Source of the DNA: Phycisphaera mikurensis NBRC 102666
GTDB taxonomy: Bacteria; Planctomycetota; Phycisphaerae; Phycisphaerales; SM1A02
Reading direction: 5' to 3'
Assembly (NCBI GenBank): GCA_945870475.1
Contig: CAMBSR010000012.1
Span: 1-23,121, forward strand
DNA: 23,121 bases
The notes beneath the pieces were generated by a model that saw nothing but the letters and a program-made list of their open reading frames with translations, made no database searches and had not been told where the DNA came from. Within the stretch, counting starts at the first letter, position 1. Every line of letters starts with the position of its first letter. A program made the position numbers and the translations under genes. Of this stretch, positions 7,637-14,663 are shown in pieces.

Positions 7637-8617
7637 ATGTCACATTCGACCGCAGAGAAAGTGGTGATCATCGGCAGCGGCCCCGCCGGCTGGACCGCGG
7701 CCATCTACGCCGCGCGCGCCAACCTGAACCCCGTGGTGTACGTGGGCGTTCCGTCCACGAACCCCGCGCCGGTGCTTCCGGGTGGCCAGCTGATGCTCAC
7801 CACCGAGGTGGAGAACTACCCCGGCTTCCCGCACGGCGTCACCGGCCCCGAGATGATGGCCAAGTTCCGCGAGCAGGCCGAGCGCTTCGGCACGCGCGTG
7901 ATGGATGCCAACATCGACAAGTGCGAATTCGGCTCGCGGCCGTTCACGCTCACCGATTCCGACGGCAAGGTGATCCATGCGGAGAGCGTGATCATCTCGA
8001 CCGGCGCCACCGCCAACTGGCTGGGGCACCCCAACGAGCTGCGCCTGGCGATGAACGGCGGCGGCGTCAGCGCCTGCGCCGTGTGCGACGGCGCGCTGCC
8101 GGCCTATCGCAACCAGCCGCTCGCGGTGGTGGGCGGTGGCGACACCGCGATGGAGGAGGCGAGCTACCTCACCAAGTTCGCCAGCAAGGTCTACGTGATC
8201 CATCGCCGCGACACGCTGCGCGCGAGCAAGAGCATGCAGGACCGCGTCCTCGGCAGCCCCAAGGTTGAGATGGTGTGGAACAGCGCGGTGGAGGACATCG
8301 TCGGCCAGGATCGCCTGGAGGCGGTCGTGGTGAAGGACGTGAACACCGGTGCCACGCGGCGGCTGGACGTGAAGGGCTTCTTCATCGCCATCGGGCATTC
8401 GCCTGCCACCAAGTTCCTGCAGGGCGCGGGCATCGAGTTCGACGAGAAGGGCTACGTTGCGCTCAAGACGCGCAGCTCGTTCACGAACATCCCCGGCGTC
8501 TTCGCCGCGGGCGACGTGGCCGACCAGGTCTACCGTCAGGCGATCTCGGCAGCCGGCATGGGCTGCCAGGCCGCCATCGACTGCGAGCGCTGGCTGGCGG
8601 AGCAGGGCATCCACTGA
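7637..8617 (+). CDS. trxB: Thioredoxin reductase (NADPH, FAD-dependent)
   Basis: Transfers electrons from NADPH through FAD and an active-site disulfide to thioredoxin, in the cytoplasm. The 326 residues match the normal family length. Visible motifs are the FAD-binding VIIGSGPAGWTAAIYAARA (10-28), the GGQLMLTTEVENYPGF block, the redox-active Cys147-Ala-Val-Cys150-Asp, the NADPH-binding VVGGGDTAMEEASYLTKFA, and the C-terminal FAD motif GVFAAGDVAD followed by YRQAISAAGMGCQAA. An AGGA ribosome site (7628-7631) precedes the ATG by 5 bases. Its stop overlaps the symporter start (TGATG), so the two are translationally coupled. Confidence 0.96.
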   Translation: MSHSTAEKVVIIGSGPAGWTAAIYAARANLNPVVYVGVPSTNPAPVLPGGQLMLTTEVENYPGFPHGVTGPEMMAKFREQAERFGTRVMDANIDKCEFGSRPFTLTDSDGKVIHAESVIISTGATANWLGHPNELRLAMNGGGVSACAVCDGALPAYRNQPLAVVGGGDTAMEEASYLTKFASKVYVIHRRDTLRASKSMQDRVLGSPKVEMVWNSAVEDIVGQDRLEAVVVKDVNTGATRRLDVKGFFIAIGHSPATKFLQGAGIEFDEKGYVALKTRSSFTNIPGVFAAGDVADQVYRQAISAAGMGCQAAIDCERWLAEQGIH

Positions 8618-9924
8618 TGCCCGGCACGCTCGGCGCAAAGGAACGCTGGGTTGCCACCGGCTCGATCGGGGCGCTGATCCTGGGCATGTTCGTGGGCGAG
8701 GTGCTGCATCGGCAGGGCGCCATGGGCGTGGTATCCGGGTTCTCCGTGGCCGGCGACCTGATGCTGGTCCGGCCGCTCATGATGCTGGTGCTGCCGTTGA
8801 TCTTCACGAGCGTGGTGGCGGGCATCACGTCGCTGGGCGATCCTTCGCGGCTTGGGCGGCTGGGCATCTCGACCAGCGCGTACTTCCTGGCAACCATGCT
8901 GGTGGCGGCCGCGCTGGGAGCGACGCTCGTCACGCTGGTGGGTCCGGGGCTCGGGCTCTCGCCGCAAGACGTGAGTGCGCTCAAGTCCTCGGGCATCGAG
9001 CGCTTCGAGGCGGCGCCGAAGTTGACGCAGGCCGCGAGCGAGGGCGGGCAGGGGCTGACGTACGCGTGGCTCCAGATTGCGCGGCAGATGCTGCCTTCGA
9101 ACCCGTTCGCGGCCATGGCCGAGGGCCAGCCGCTCGGGATGATCATGTTTGCGATCGTGCTGGGCGTTGCGCTTGCCCTGTCCGGCGACGTGGGCGATCC
9201 GGCGGTGCGCGTCCTCAACGGCATCAACGAGGCGCTCCTGCGCGCGGTGGGCTGGGTGCTCTGGATCATCCCGGTGGGCGCGTTCCTCCTGGTGAGCGCG
9301 AGCGTCGGCAAGGTGGGGCTGGTGCAATTGTTGGGGCCGCTCGGGCTGTACATGTCCGTGGTGATCGGCGGGCTGGTGATCCACATGTTCATCGTGCTGC
9401 CCGTGTTCCAGGCGGTGCTCGGCGGGGGCAACCCGTATCGATTCATGTGGAACATGCGCGAGGCGCTGGCGACGGCGTTCGCCACGGCGAGCTCGAGCGC
9501 GACGCTTCCGGTGACCATCCGCGTCTGCGAGACCGAGGGCGGATGCTCGCAGCGCGCCACGCGATTCTGCGCGCCGCTGGGGGCCACGCTCAACATGGAC
9601 GGCACCGCGCTCTACGAGGCGGTGGCGGTGGTGTTCCTCTTCCAGCTCTACGGCGTGCAGCTGAGCTTCGGCGAGCTGGCCGTGGTGGTGGCCACCGCGA
9701 CGCTCGCGGCGGTGGGCGCGGCCGGCATCCCGAGCGCGGGCCTGGTGACGATGGTGATCGTGATCACCGCCGTCAACGCCTCGCTCGGCAGCGAGAAGCT
9801 GCCGGTGGGCGCGATGGGCATCGTGATCGGCGTGGACCGCCTGCTCGACATGTGCCGCACGACGGTGAACGTGTGGGGCGACATGGGCGCAGCGCGGGTG
9901 ATGACGCGAATCGCGCCGGATTAA
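8617..9924 (+). CDS. Dicarboxylate/amino acid:cation symporter (DAACS/SDF family)
   Basis: An inner-membrane secondary transporter of the GltP/DctA/GltT fold, which couples uptake of dicarboxylates such as C4-diacids, glutamate or aspartate to Na+ or H+. The 435 residues contain many hydrophobic helices and the family's signature sites: the serine-rich hairpin ATASSSATLPVT (290-300), the substrate/cation motif GATLNMDGTALYEAV (322-335), the second re-entrant hairpin AAGIPSAGLVTMV, and the final transmembrane binding site GVDRLLDMCRTTVNVWGD (405-422). ATG at 8617 overlaps the trxB stop by one base, so the gene is the last of the exported-protein/trxB/symporter operon. Substrate and coupling ion cannot be fixed from sequence alone. 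Linkage with a thioredoxin reductase has no obvious metabolic logic. Confidence 0.93.
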   Translation: MPGTLGAKERWVATGSIGALILGMFVGEVLHRQGAMGVVSGFSVAGDLMLVRPLMMLVLPLIFTSVVAGITSLGDPSRLGRLGISTSAYFLATMLVAAALGATLVTLVGPGLGLSPQDVSALKSSGIERFEAAPKLTQAASEGGQGLTYAWLQIARQMLPSNPFAAMAEGQPLGMIMFAIVLGVALALSGDVGDPAVRVLNGINEALLRAVGWVLWIIPVGAFLLVSASVGKVGLVQLLGPLGLYMSVVIGGLVIHMFIVLPVFQAVLGGGNPYRFMWNMREALATAFATASSSATLPVTIRVCETEGGCSQRATRFCAPLGATLNMDGTALYEAVAVVFLFQLYGVQLSFGELAVVVATATLAAVGAAGIPSAGLVTMVIVITAVNASLGSEKLPVGAMGIVIGVDRLLDMCRTTVNVWGDMGAARVMTRIAPD

Positions 9925-9992
9925 ATAGGTGTCGTATGCATCTGGCACCTATTTCCTAGGAAATAGGTGCCAGATGCATACGACACCAATTT
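9923..9992. repeat. 70-bp near-perfect palindromic element (REP/MITE-like)
   Basis: The core 9928-9987 is a perfect 60-bp palindrome centred on CCTAGG (9955-9960). Allowing one mismatch it extends to 9923-9992. It can also be read as two inverted copies of a 32-bp unit (9923-9954 and 9961-9992). Each unit is itself an imperfect palindrome with AGGTG/CACC ends and an ATGCAT centre. It is far richer in A+T than its surroundings. It begins inside the last codons of the symporter gene (stop at 9922-9924) and ends 2 bases before the stop codon of the decayed aspS fragment. It may act as a terminator for both sides, but the sequence looks like a dispersed mobile palindrome. Confidence 0.9.
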
Positions 9993-9993
9993 G

Positions 9994-10059
9994 TTACTTC
10001 TTCTCGATCAGCGTCACCTTGATCCCGCAGTCCGGGATCTGCTTCGGGTCGATCGGGCC
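9994..10059 (-). pseudogene. Decayed duplicate of the aspS 3' end
   Basis: On the minus strand this stretch encodes GPIDPKQIPDCGIKVTLIEK, one more Lys, then TAA. The genuine aspS C-terminus at 11265-11327 encodes GPIDEQQITDCGMKVTLIEK then TAA. My hand alignment finds 57 of 63 aligned bases identical, plus one extra codon. Similarity stops abruptly at 10059, with no further aspS-like sequence upstream. It is therefore a fragment of about 21 codons and not a gene. Most base differences change the amino acid, consistent with decay or with origin in a different aspS allele. Confidence 0.85.
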
Positions 10060-10118
10060 GCCGGTGCTCCGGTGCGGCGAGGTCCCCGTGAAGCCCCGTC
10101 CCGTTGCGTCGCACCCGC

Positions 10119-10146
10119 TTACCGTCCACCACGACCTCGCTACACT
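10119..10146 (+). promoter_or_regulatory. Putative promoter giving a leaderless transcript of the formylglycine-fold gene
   Basis: TACACT at 10141-10146 resembles a -10 hexamer, and a weak -35-like TTACCG lies at 10119-10124 with a 16-base spacer. Only 6 bases separate TACACT from the ATG at 10153, so transcription would start at or next to the start codon. There is no Shine-Dalgarno sequence. Confidence 0.5.
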
Positions 10147-10152
10147 CAAATC

Positions 10153-11208
10153 ATGAAACTTCCGCATCGTTCCCCGGTCGTGCTCGCTGCGTTCCTCTCG
10201 CTGACCTCATTCGCGTCCGGCGCGGCGCAATCGTGCGCCGGAGACGTCGATGCCGATGGCATCGTGAACGGCGCGGACCTTGGCGCTCTGCTCTCGAACT
10301 GGGGGCCGGTGACCGCGGACCCGAACTCGGTCGCGTGCGACCTGGACGGCAACGGCGAGGTCAACGGTGCCGATCTTGGCTTCTTGCTTTCGAATTGGGG
10401 CGGCTGCCCGGCACCCGTGGTGCCGGTGTGGGCCACGCTGGTCGACGCGCAGCCCGACCCGGCGGTGGTGACCGACCCGGCTCTGCGTGCGGCGATCGTG
10501 TCCACCGGCCTTGCCTGGCGCGTGCTCGACACGGCGACGCAGATCGAGATGCTCCTGGTGCCGCCGGGAACATTCCAGATGGGCTGCATCATGGGCTCGG
10601 ACGCGTTCGTGTGCTATGGCGAGGAATTGCCCGTTCACGAGGTGACGCTGACGAAGGCGTTCTACCTCGGGCGCGACGAAGTGACGCAGGCGCAGTGGCA
10701 GGCTCGGATGGGGTCGAACCCGTCGGGCTTCCAAGGCTTCCCCGACTCGCCGAGCCGCCCCGTCGAGCAGGTGAGCTGGAACACGATCCAGGGCTTCTGC
10801 TCGGCGACCGGCATGCGCCTTCCCACGGAAGCGGAGTGGGAATACGCGTGCCGCGCGGGAACGACGACGCCGTTCTACAACGGATCGACCGATGATGGCA
10901 CGTTGGGGACGCTCGCCTGGTATGCCCCGAATTCAGGCAACCGCACCCACGCCGTTGGCGGCAAGGCGCCGAACGCCTTCGGCTTCCGCGACATGCTGGG
11001 CAACGTGATGGAGTTTGTGAACGATGGGGCCGGCGACTACCCCGCGGGCGCCGTGACGGACCCGACGGGCTCGATCTTCGGGGCCTCACGCGTGACCCGC
11101 GGCGGCTCCTACCTCGGCGAATCGGCGGTGCGCTCGTCCTTCCGCGGCAACGCGGACCCGGGGTGGACGTTCGAGTTCATCGGTTTCCGTGTTGCGCGGA
11201 CTCCCTGA
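10153..11208 (+). CDS. Secreted formylglycine-generating-enzyme-fold (SUMF1) protein with two dockerin-like repeats
   Basis: A 351-residue protein with a signal peptide (to about residue 25, FASGAAQ). Two calcium-loop, dockerin-like repeats follow, DVDADGIVNGADLG (31-44) and DLDGNGEVNGADLG (63-76), each ending in LLSNWG. From about 130 it has an FGE-sulfatase/SUMF1 domain: MLLVPPGTFQMG, VTLTKAFYLGRDEVTQAQW (164-182), RLPTEAEWEYACRAG (222-236), FGFRDMLGNVMEFVND (276-291), RVTRGGSY (313-320) and IGFRVAR at the end. The paired catalytic cysteines of true formylglycine-generating enzymes, expected after the RGGS block, are absent, and the usual NVWEW is NVMEF. It is probably a structural or ligand-binding member, not a sulfatase-maturing enzyme. 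No sulfatase gene is adjacent. It is transcribed alone and is flanked by the two copies of the aspS 3' end. Confidence 0.88.
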   Translation: MKLPHRSPVVLAAFLSLTSFASGAAQSCAGDVDADGIVNGADLGALLSNWGPVTADPNSVACDLDGNGEVNGADLGFLLSNWGGCPAPVVPVWATLVDAQPDPAVVTDPALRAAIVSTGLAWRVLDTATQIEMLLVPPGTFQMGCIMGSDAFVCYGEELPVHEVTLTKAFYLGRDEVTQAQWQARMGSNPSGFQGFPDSPSRPVEQVSWNTIQGFCSATGMRLPTEAEWEYACRAGTTTPFYNGSTDDGTLGTLAWYAPNSGNRTHAVGGKAPNAFGFRDMLGNVMEFVNDGAGDYPAGAVTDPTGSIFGASRVTRGGSYLGESAVRSSFRGNADPGWTFEFIGFRVARTP

Positions 11209-11238
11209 GCGCCGGCGTCGAAGGCGTCGTTCGTGCGG

Positions 11239-11258
11239 CCCGTCGCGGAGCGAACGGG
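11239..11258. terminator. Possible hairpin between convergent genes
   Basis: CCCGT (11239-11243) can pair with ACGGG (11254-11258), and CGC (11244-11246) with GCG (11250-11252), leaving a GGA loop and one bulged A. It lies between the convergent formylglycine-fold gene and aspS. No T-run follows on either strand, so the terminator role is weak. Confidence 0.3.
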
Positions 11259-11264
11259 ACCGAT

Positions 11265-13055
11265 TTACTTCTCGATCAGCGTGACCTTCATCCCGCAGTC
11301 CGTGATCTGCTGCTCGTCGATCGGGCCGGGGGCGTCGATCATGAGGTCGCCGCCGGACTGCGTCTTCGGGAACGCGATCACGTCGCGGATGTTGTCGGTG
11401 CCGACGAGGTGCATCACCAGGCGGTCGAGGCCGAAGGCGATGCCGCCGTGCGGCGGGGCGCCGTGGCGCAGGGCGCTCAGCAGGAAGCCGAACTTCAGCT
11501 CCGCGTCCTCCTGCGTGAGGCCGATGAGCTTGAAGACCTTCTCCTGCACGTCCATGCGGTGGATGCGGATGGAGCCGCCGGCGATCTCGCTGCCGTTCAC
11601 CACCAGGTCGTAGCCCGCGCTCAGGCAGCCGCCGGGGTTCGATTCGAGGAAATCGAACTGGTCGGGATTGGGGCTCGTGAAGGGATGGTGCATGGCCACC
11701 CAGCGCTTGCCTTCGTCGTCCCAGTCGAACATCGGGAAGTCGACAACCCAGAGGAACTTCCATTCCTTCTCGTCCACCAGGCCGAGGTCGCGGCCCACCT
11801 TGAGGCGGAGCTCGCCGAGCGCCTTCGTGGCGGTGTCCCAGAAGTCAGCCACGATGAGCACGCTGTCACCGGCCTGCAGGCCGAGGCGCGCCACCAGTGC
11901 GTCCTTGAACGGCTCGAGGTGCTTCGCCACGCCGGTGTCGAAGCCGGTGGCCGTGAACTTGGCCACGGCCACGCCGCCCGTCTTGAACTGCTTGACGAAT
12001 TCCGTGTAGCCGTCGGTGAGCTTGCGCGTGAGCTTCTCGGCGCCGCCGGGGACGCGGATGGCCTTCACGCAGCCGTTGCGGCCGGCGCGGCTCTTGGCGA
12101 GCGCCTGCTGGAACACCTGGAACTCGCTGCCCTTGACGATGTCGGAGATGTCGCGGATCTCGAGCGGGTTGCGCAGATCGGGGCGGTCGATGCCGAAGCG
12201 GTCCATCGCCTCCTGCCAGGTCATGCGCTGGATCTGCCCGATGTCGTAGCCGAGGATGTCATGCCACACGGCGTGCGCGAAGCCGCCCATCATGGTCATG
12301 ACGTCCTCGCGGTCGCAGAAGCTCATTTCCAGGTCGATCTGGCTGAATTCCGCCTGGCGGTCGGCGCGCGGGTCCTCGTCGCGCAGGCACTTGCAGATCT
12401 GGATGTAGCGATCGAAGCCGGCCACCATGAGGATCTGCTTGAAGAGCTGCGGGCTCTGGGGCAGGGCGTACCACATGCCCTGGTGCAGGCGCGCCGGCAC
12501 GATGAAGTCGCGTGCGCCCTCGGGCGTGCTCTTGATGAGGAGCGGCGTCTCGATCTCGGCGAAGCCGTTCGCCGCGAAGTAGTCGCGCGCCAGCTTCGTG
12601 ACCTTGCTGCGCGTGCGCAGGATGTGCTGCATGCGCGGGCGGCGCAGGTCGATGTAGCGGTACTTGAGGCGCGTCTCCTCGCCGATCTTCTCCGCCTCGT
12701 GCTCGTCGGGGAGGATCGGGGGGTTCTCGGCCTTGTTGAAGATCTCGAGTTCCTCGGCGACCAGTTCCACCTCGCCGGTGTGGAGCTTGGGGTTCGCATC
12801 GCCCGCGCGCTTGCGCAGCGTGCCGCGGACGCCGATGACGTCCTCGCGACGGAGCGCGCGCGCGGCGTTCACCACGTTCGGGTGGCCGCCCTCGAGGTCG
12901 AACACCACCTGGCACAGGCCATCGCGGTCGCGCAGGTCGATGAACAGCAGGCCGCGACCCTGGTCGCGGTAGGTGTTCACCCATCCGTTGAGGGCGATGG
13001 TCTTGCCGGCGTCGGCAATCCGGGGCTGTCCGCAGGTGTGCGTGCGCTTGAGCAT
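11265..13055 (-). CDS. aspS: Aspartate--tRNA ligase
   Basis: Charges tRNA-Asp (and possibly tRNA-Asn, if non-discriminating) with aspartate in the cytoplasm; class II synthetase. The 596 residues match the bacterial type. The N-terminal OB-fold anticodon-binding domain (about 1-110) contains GWVNTYRDQGRGLLFIDLRD. The catalytic core starts with RYIDLRRPRMQ (133-143). Motif 2 is seen in CKCLRDEDPRADRQAEFSQI (221-240), the bacterial GAD-type insertion fills roughly 290-430, and motif 3 is HGGIAFGLDRLVMH (536-549). The end reads MIDAPGPIDEQQ. The ATG at 13055 is chosen because the OB domain begins right after it (MLKRTHTCG); the in-frame extension to 13235 has no homology. A TATCCT hexamer lies upstream on the minus strand. 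The gene stands alone. A second, broken copy of its last 21 codons lies at 9994-10059. Confidence 0.97.
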   Translation of the reverse strand: MLKRTHTCGQPRIADAGKTIALNGWVNTYRDQGRGLLFIDLRDRDGLCQVVFDLEGGHPNVVNAARALRREDVIGVRGTLRKRAGDANPKLHTGEVELVAEELEIFNKAENPPILPDEHEAEKIGEETRLKYRYIDLRRPRMQHILRTRSKVTKLARDYFAANGFAEIETPLLIKSTPEGARDFIVPARLHQGMWYALPQSPQLFKQILMVAGFDRYIQICKCLRDEDPRADRQAEFSQIDLEMSFCDREDVMTMMGGFAHAVWHDILGYDIGQIQRMTWQEAMDRFGIDRPDLRNPLEIRDISDIVKGSEFQVFQQALAKSRAGRNGCVKAIRVPGGAEKLTRKLTDGYTEFVKQFKTGGVAVAKFTATGFDTGVAKHLEPFKDALVARLGLQAGDSVLIVADFWDTATKALGELRLKVGRDLGLVDEKEWKFLWVVDFPMFDWDDEGKRWVAMHHPFTSPNPDQFDFLESNPGGCLSAGYDLVVNGSEIAGGSIRIHRMDVQEKVFKLIGLTQEDAELKFGFLLSALRHGAPPHGGIAFGLDRLVMHLVGTDNIRDVIAFPKTQSGGDLMIDAPGPIDEQQITDCGMKVTLIEK

Positions 13056-13308
13056 GGTGGTTCCCGTTGGGGAGGCGCAGGATACGGAAAGCGGGGAGAT
13101 GCGGTGCTTTGCGGTGATTTGCGGCGATTGACGGTCGGCGAGCGCCCTGCAGCGAGCACGGGGAGTCCCGCGCCGGCGGCCTCGACGCCGGCGAGGCACG
13201 CGCCAACCCACCGATTGCACCTCGGGTCGTGCCACGTGCCGAGCTCGTCGTCGTGGAGTCCGAACGAAACCTGGTGGAGAGAGGACGTCCGGCCGGACGG
13301 GAGCTCCC

Positions 13309-13428
13309 CGCGCGCAGCGAAAGGGCGCGGTCGAACTTCAAGGATCCCGCGCGCAGCGAAAGCGCGCGGCCGAACGTCGAAGCCCCCTCGCGCGCAGCGA
13401 ACGGGCGCGGTCGAACTTCAATCAACCC
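13309..13428. repeat. Three imperfect ~40-bp tandem repeats in the aspS-lpxB gap
   Basis: Three units begin at 13309, 13348 and 13389. Each starts with CGCGCGCAGCGAA, continues with a GCGCGG.CGAAC.TC.A block, and ends in a variable 6-8 base spacer. Inside each unit the GCGC-rich flanks of AGCGAAA can form a short hairpin, which is perfect over 7 bp in the second unit (13348-13368). The 426-bp gap between the divergent aspS and lpxB genes holds this array and otherwise nothing I can assign as a gene. The spacers are too short for a CRISPR array. Confidence 0.8.
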
Positions 13429-13468
13429 ACCCCACCCGGGGGACAGGCGTTCCTCGCACCGATTTCCC

Positions 13469-13474
13469 TATCCT
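13469..13474 (+). promoter_or_regulatory. -10-like hexamer directly before lpxB
   Basis: TATCCT is separated by 7 C-rich bases from the GTG start of lpxB at 13482. A convincing -35 is not visible. The spacing implies a leaderless or nearly leaderless mRNA, as at other genes in this window. Confidence 0.4.
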
Positions 13475-13481
13475 CCGCCCC

Positions 13482-14627
13482 GTGCCCCTCGTCCTCGTCA
13501 CCGCATTCGAGCCCTCCGGCGATGCCCACGCCGCGCCGCTGGTGCGCGCGCTGCGGGCCATGGCGCCGGACGTGCGCGTGGTGGGGTGGGGCGGCCCGCG
13601 CATGCGCGAGGCCGGGTGCGAGATGGCCGGCGAGACCGCGCGCGACGGCGCGATGACGCTCGTGGGCCTGAAGAAGATCCAGGAAGTGCGGTGCATCGTG
13701 GCGAACATCCGCGCGTGGGCCGCGAAGAACCCCGTGGACGTGCACGTTCCCGTGGACAGCCCGGCGGCCAACTGGCACATCGCCACGTGGATGAAGCAGC
13801 ACGGTCGCGGCACCGCGGGCGGCTCGCGCGTGGTGAACCTGGTGGCGCCGCAGCTCTGGGCGTGGGCGCCGTGGCGCATCCGCAAGTGGCGGCGCACGAG
13901 CGATGCCATCCTCTGCCTGCTTCCCTTCGAGGAAGCGTGGTTCCGCGAGCGCGGCGTGCGTGCGCACTTCATCGGGCACCCGGTGCTCGGCGAGCCCGTC
14001 GGCGCCGATGCCGCGGTGCGCGCGGCCGCGTTCCCGCAGGGTTCGCCGAAGCTCCTTCTCCTTCCCGGAAGCCGCAGCAGCGAGGTGCGCGCGAACATGC
14101 CGCGCATGCTCGAGGTGTTCCGCGCGGTCTCGCGCACGCGCCCCGGCCTGGCGGGCGTGGTGATGGCCGCCAACGAGGCGCTGGTGCCGCTCGTGCGCGC
14201 TGCGGCGCGCGGTGCGGCGTGGCCCGCGAACCTGCACGTGGCGCACAGCGATCCCGATGCCGCGATCGCGTGGTGCGATTGCGCGCTCAACGTGAGCGGC
14301 ACCGTGAGCCTGGACCTTGCGCACCAGCGCAAGCCGATGGTGGCCGTCTACTGGACCGGTCGCATCAAGGTGGTGGGCGGCACGGTGGTGCTCCTGACGC
14401 CGGATCGCCTCCTCCCGAACATCGTGGCCGGGCGCCGGATCGTGCCGGAATTCGTGCCCTATGCAGGCGGAATCGGCCCGGTGGTGCGCGCGCTCGAACC
14501 GTTCCTCGATGACCCGGCGGCGCGCGCACGCGTGGCGCGCGAGCTGGACGCGGTGACGCGCCGCTTCGAAGGACACGACCCCGGCCGCGAGGCGGCCGAG
14601 GTCGTGCTGGGGTTCATCCGGGGATGA
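13482..14627 (+). CDS. lpxB: Lipid-A-disaccharide synthase
   Basis: Joins UDP-2,3-diacylglucosamine to lipid X to form the lipid A disaccharide at the inner face of the inner membrane (GT19 glycosyltransferase). The product is 381 residues, the usual LpxB length. Recognisable parts are the N-terminal AFEPSGDAHAAPLVRAL (8-24; the family's GE.SGD motif), VGWGGPRMREAGC (34-46), VAPQLWAWAPWRI (121-133), LLPFEEAWF (146-154) with FIGHPVLGEP, the nucleotide-binding LLLPGSRSSEVR (192-203), and LNVSGTVSLDLAHQRKPMVA (269-288). The start must be GTG 13482, since the conserved SGD motif begins 10 codons later. Divergence from proteobacterial LpxB is clear, as expected for a planctomycete. No lpxA, lpxC, lpxD or lpxK gene is adjacent. 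The gene implies a lipopolysaccharide-bearing outer membrane. Confidence 0.9.
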   Translation: MPLVLVTAFEPSGDAHAAPLVRALRAMAPDVRVVGWGGPRMREAGCEMAGETARDGAMTLVGLKKIQEVRCIVANIRAWAAKNPVDVHVPVDSPAANWHIATWMKQHGRGTAGGSRVVNLVAPQLWAWAPWRIRKWRRTSDAILCLLPFEEAWFRERGVRAHFIGHPVLGEPVGADAAVRAAAFPQGSPKLLLLPGSRSSEVRANMPRMLEVFRAVSRTRPGLAGVVMAANEALVPLVRAAARGAAWPANLHVAHSDPDAAIAWCDCALNVSGTVSLDLAHQRKPMVAVYWTGRIKVVGGTVVLLTPDRLLPNIVAGRRIVPEFVPYAGGIGPVVRALEPFLDDPAARARVARELDAVTRRFEGHDPGREAAEVVLGFIRG

Positions 14628-14642
14628 TCGATCGCGGGCGGT

Positions 14643-14658
14643 GCGGCGCATGCGCCGC
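14643..14658. terminator. Perfect 16-bp palindrome between convergent lpxB and SYLF genes
   Basis: GCGGCGCATGCGCCGC is a perfect palindrome in the 36-base gap where lpxB (plus) and the SYLF lipoprotein gene (minus) converge. A folded RNA would have a GC-rich stem but no following T-run, so it is a possible bidirectional terminator of uncertain strength. Confidence 0.4.
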
Positions 14659-14663
14659 GGCCG

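Noticed and set aside
9928..9987. The 60-bp palindrome as an ordinary intrinsic terminator only
   Set aside because: It is much longer and more symmetric than terminators, has nested palindromes, and lacks a T-run. A terminator effect is possible but does not explain its structure.
10153..11208. True formylglycine-generating sulfatase-maturation enzyme
   Set aside because: The catalytic cysteine pair after RGGS is missing, NVWEW is altered, and no sulfatase gene is nearby.
13309..13428. CRISPR array in the aspS-lpxB gap
   Set aside because: The repeats diverge from each other, spacers are only 6-8 bases, there are just three units, and no cas genes are present.
11163..13481. Plus-strand frame that would extend lpxB by more than 770 codons upstream
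   Set aside because: The upstream part is antisense to aspS and has no homology. The LpxB family N-terminus starts at the GTG at 13482, with a -10-like site just before it.
13056..13481. A small minus-strand gene encoding the repeated F-D-R-A-L-S-L-R-A-G peptide
   Set aside because: The frame runs on into aspS antisense, has no start with a ribosome site, and the peptide is simply the translation of the DNA repeats.
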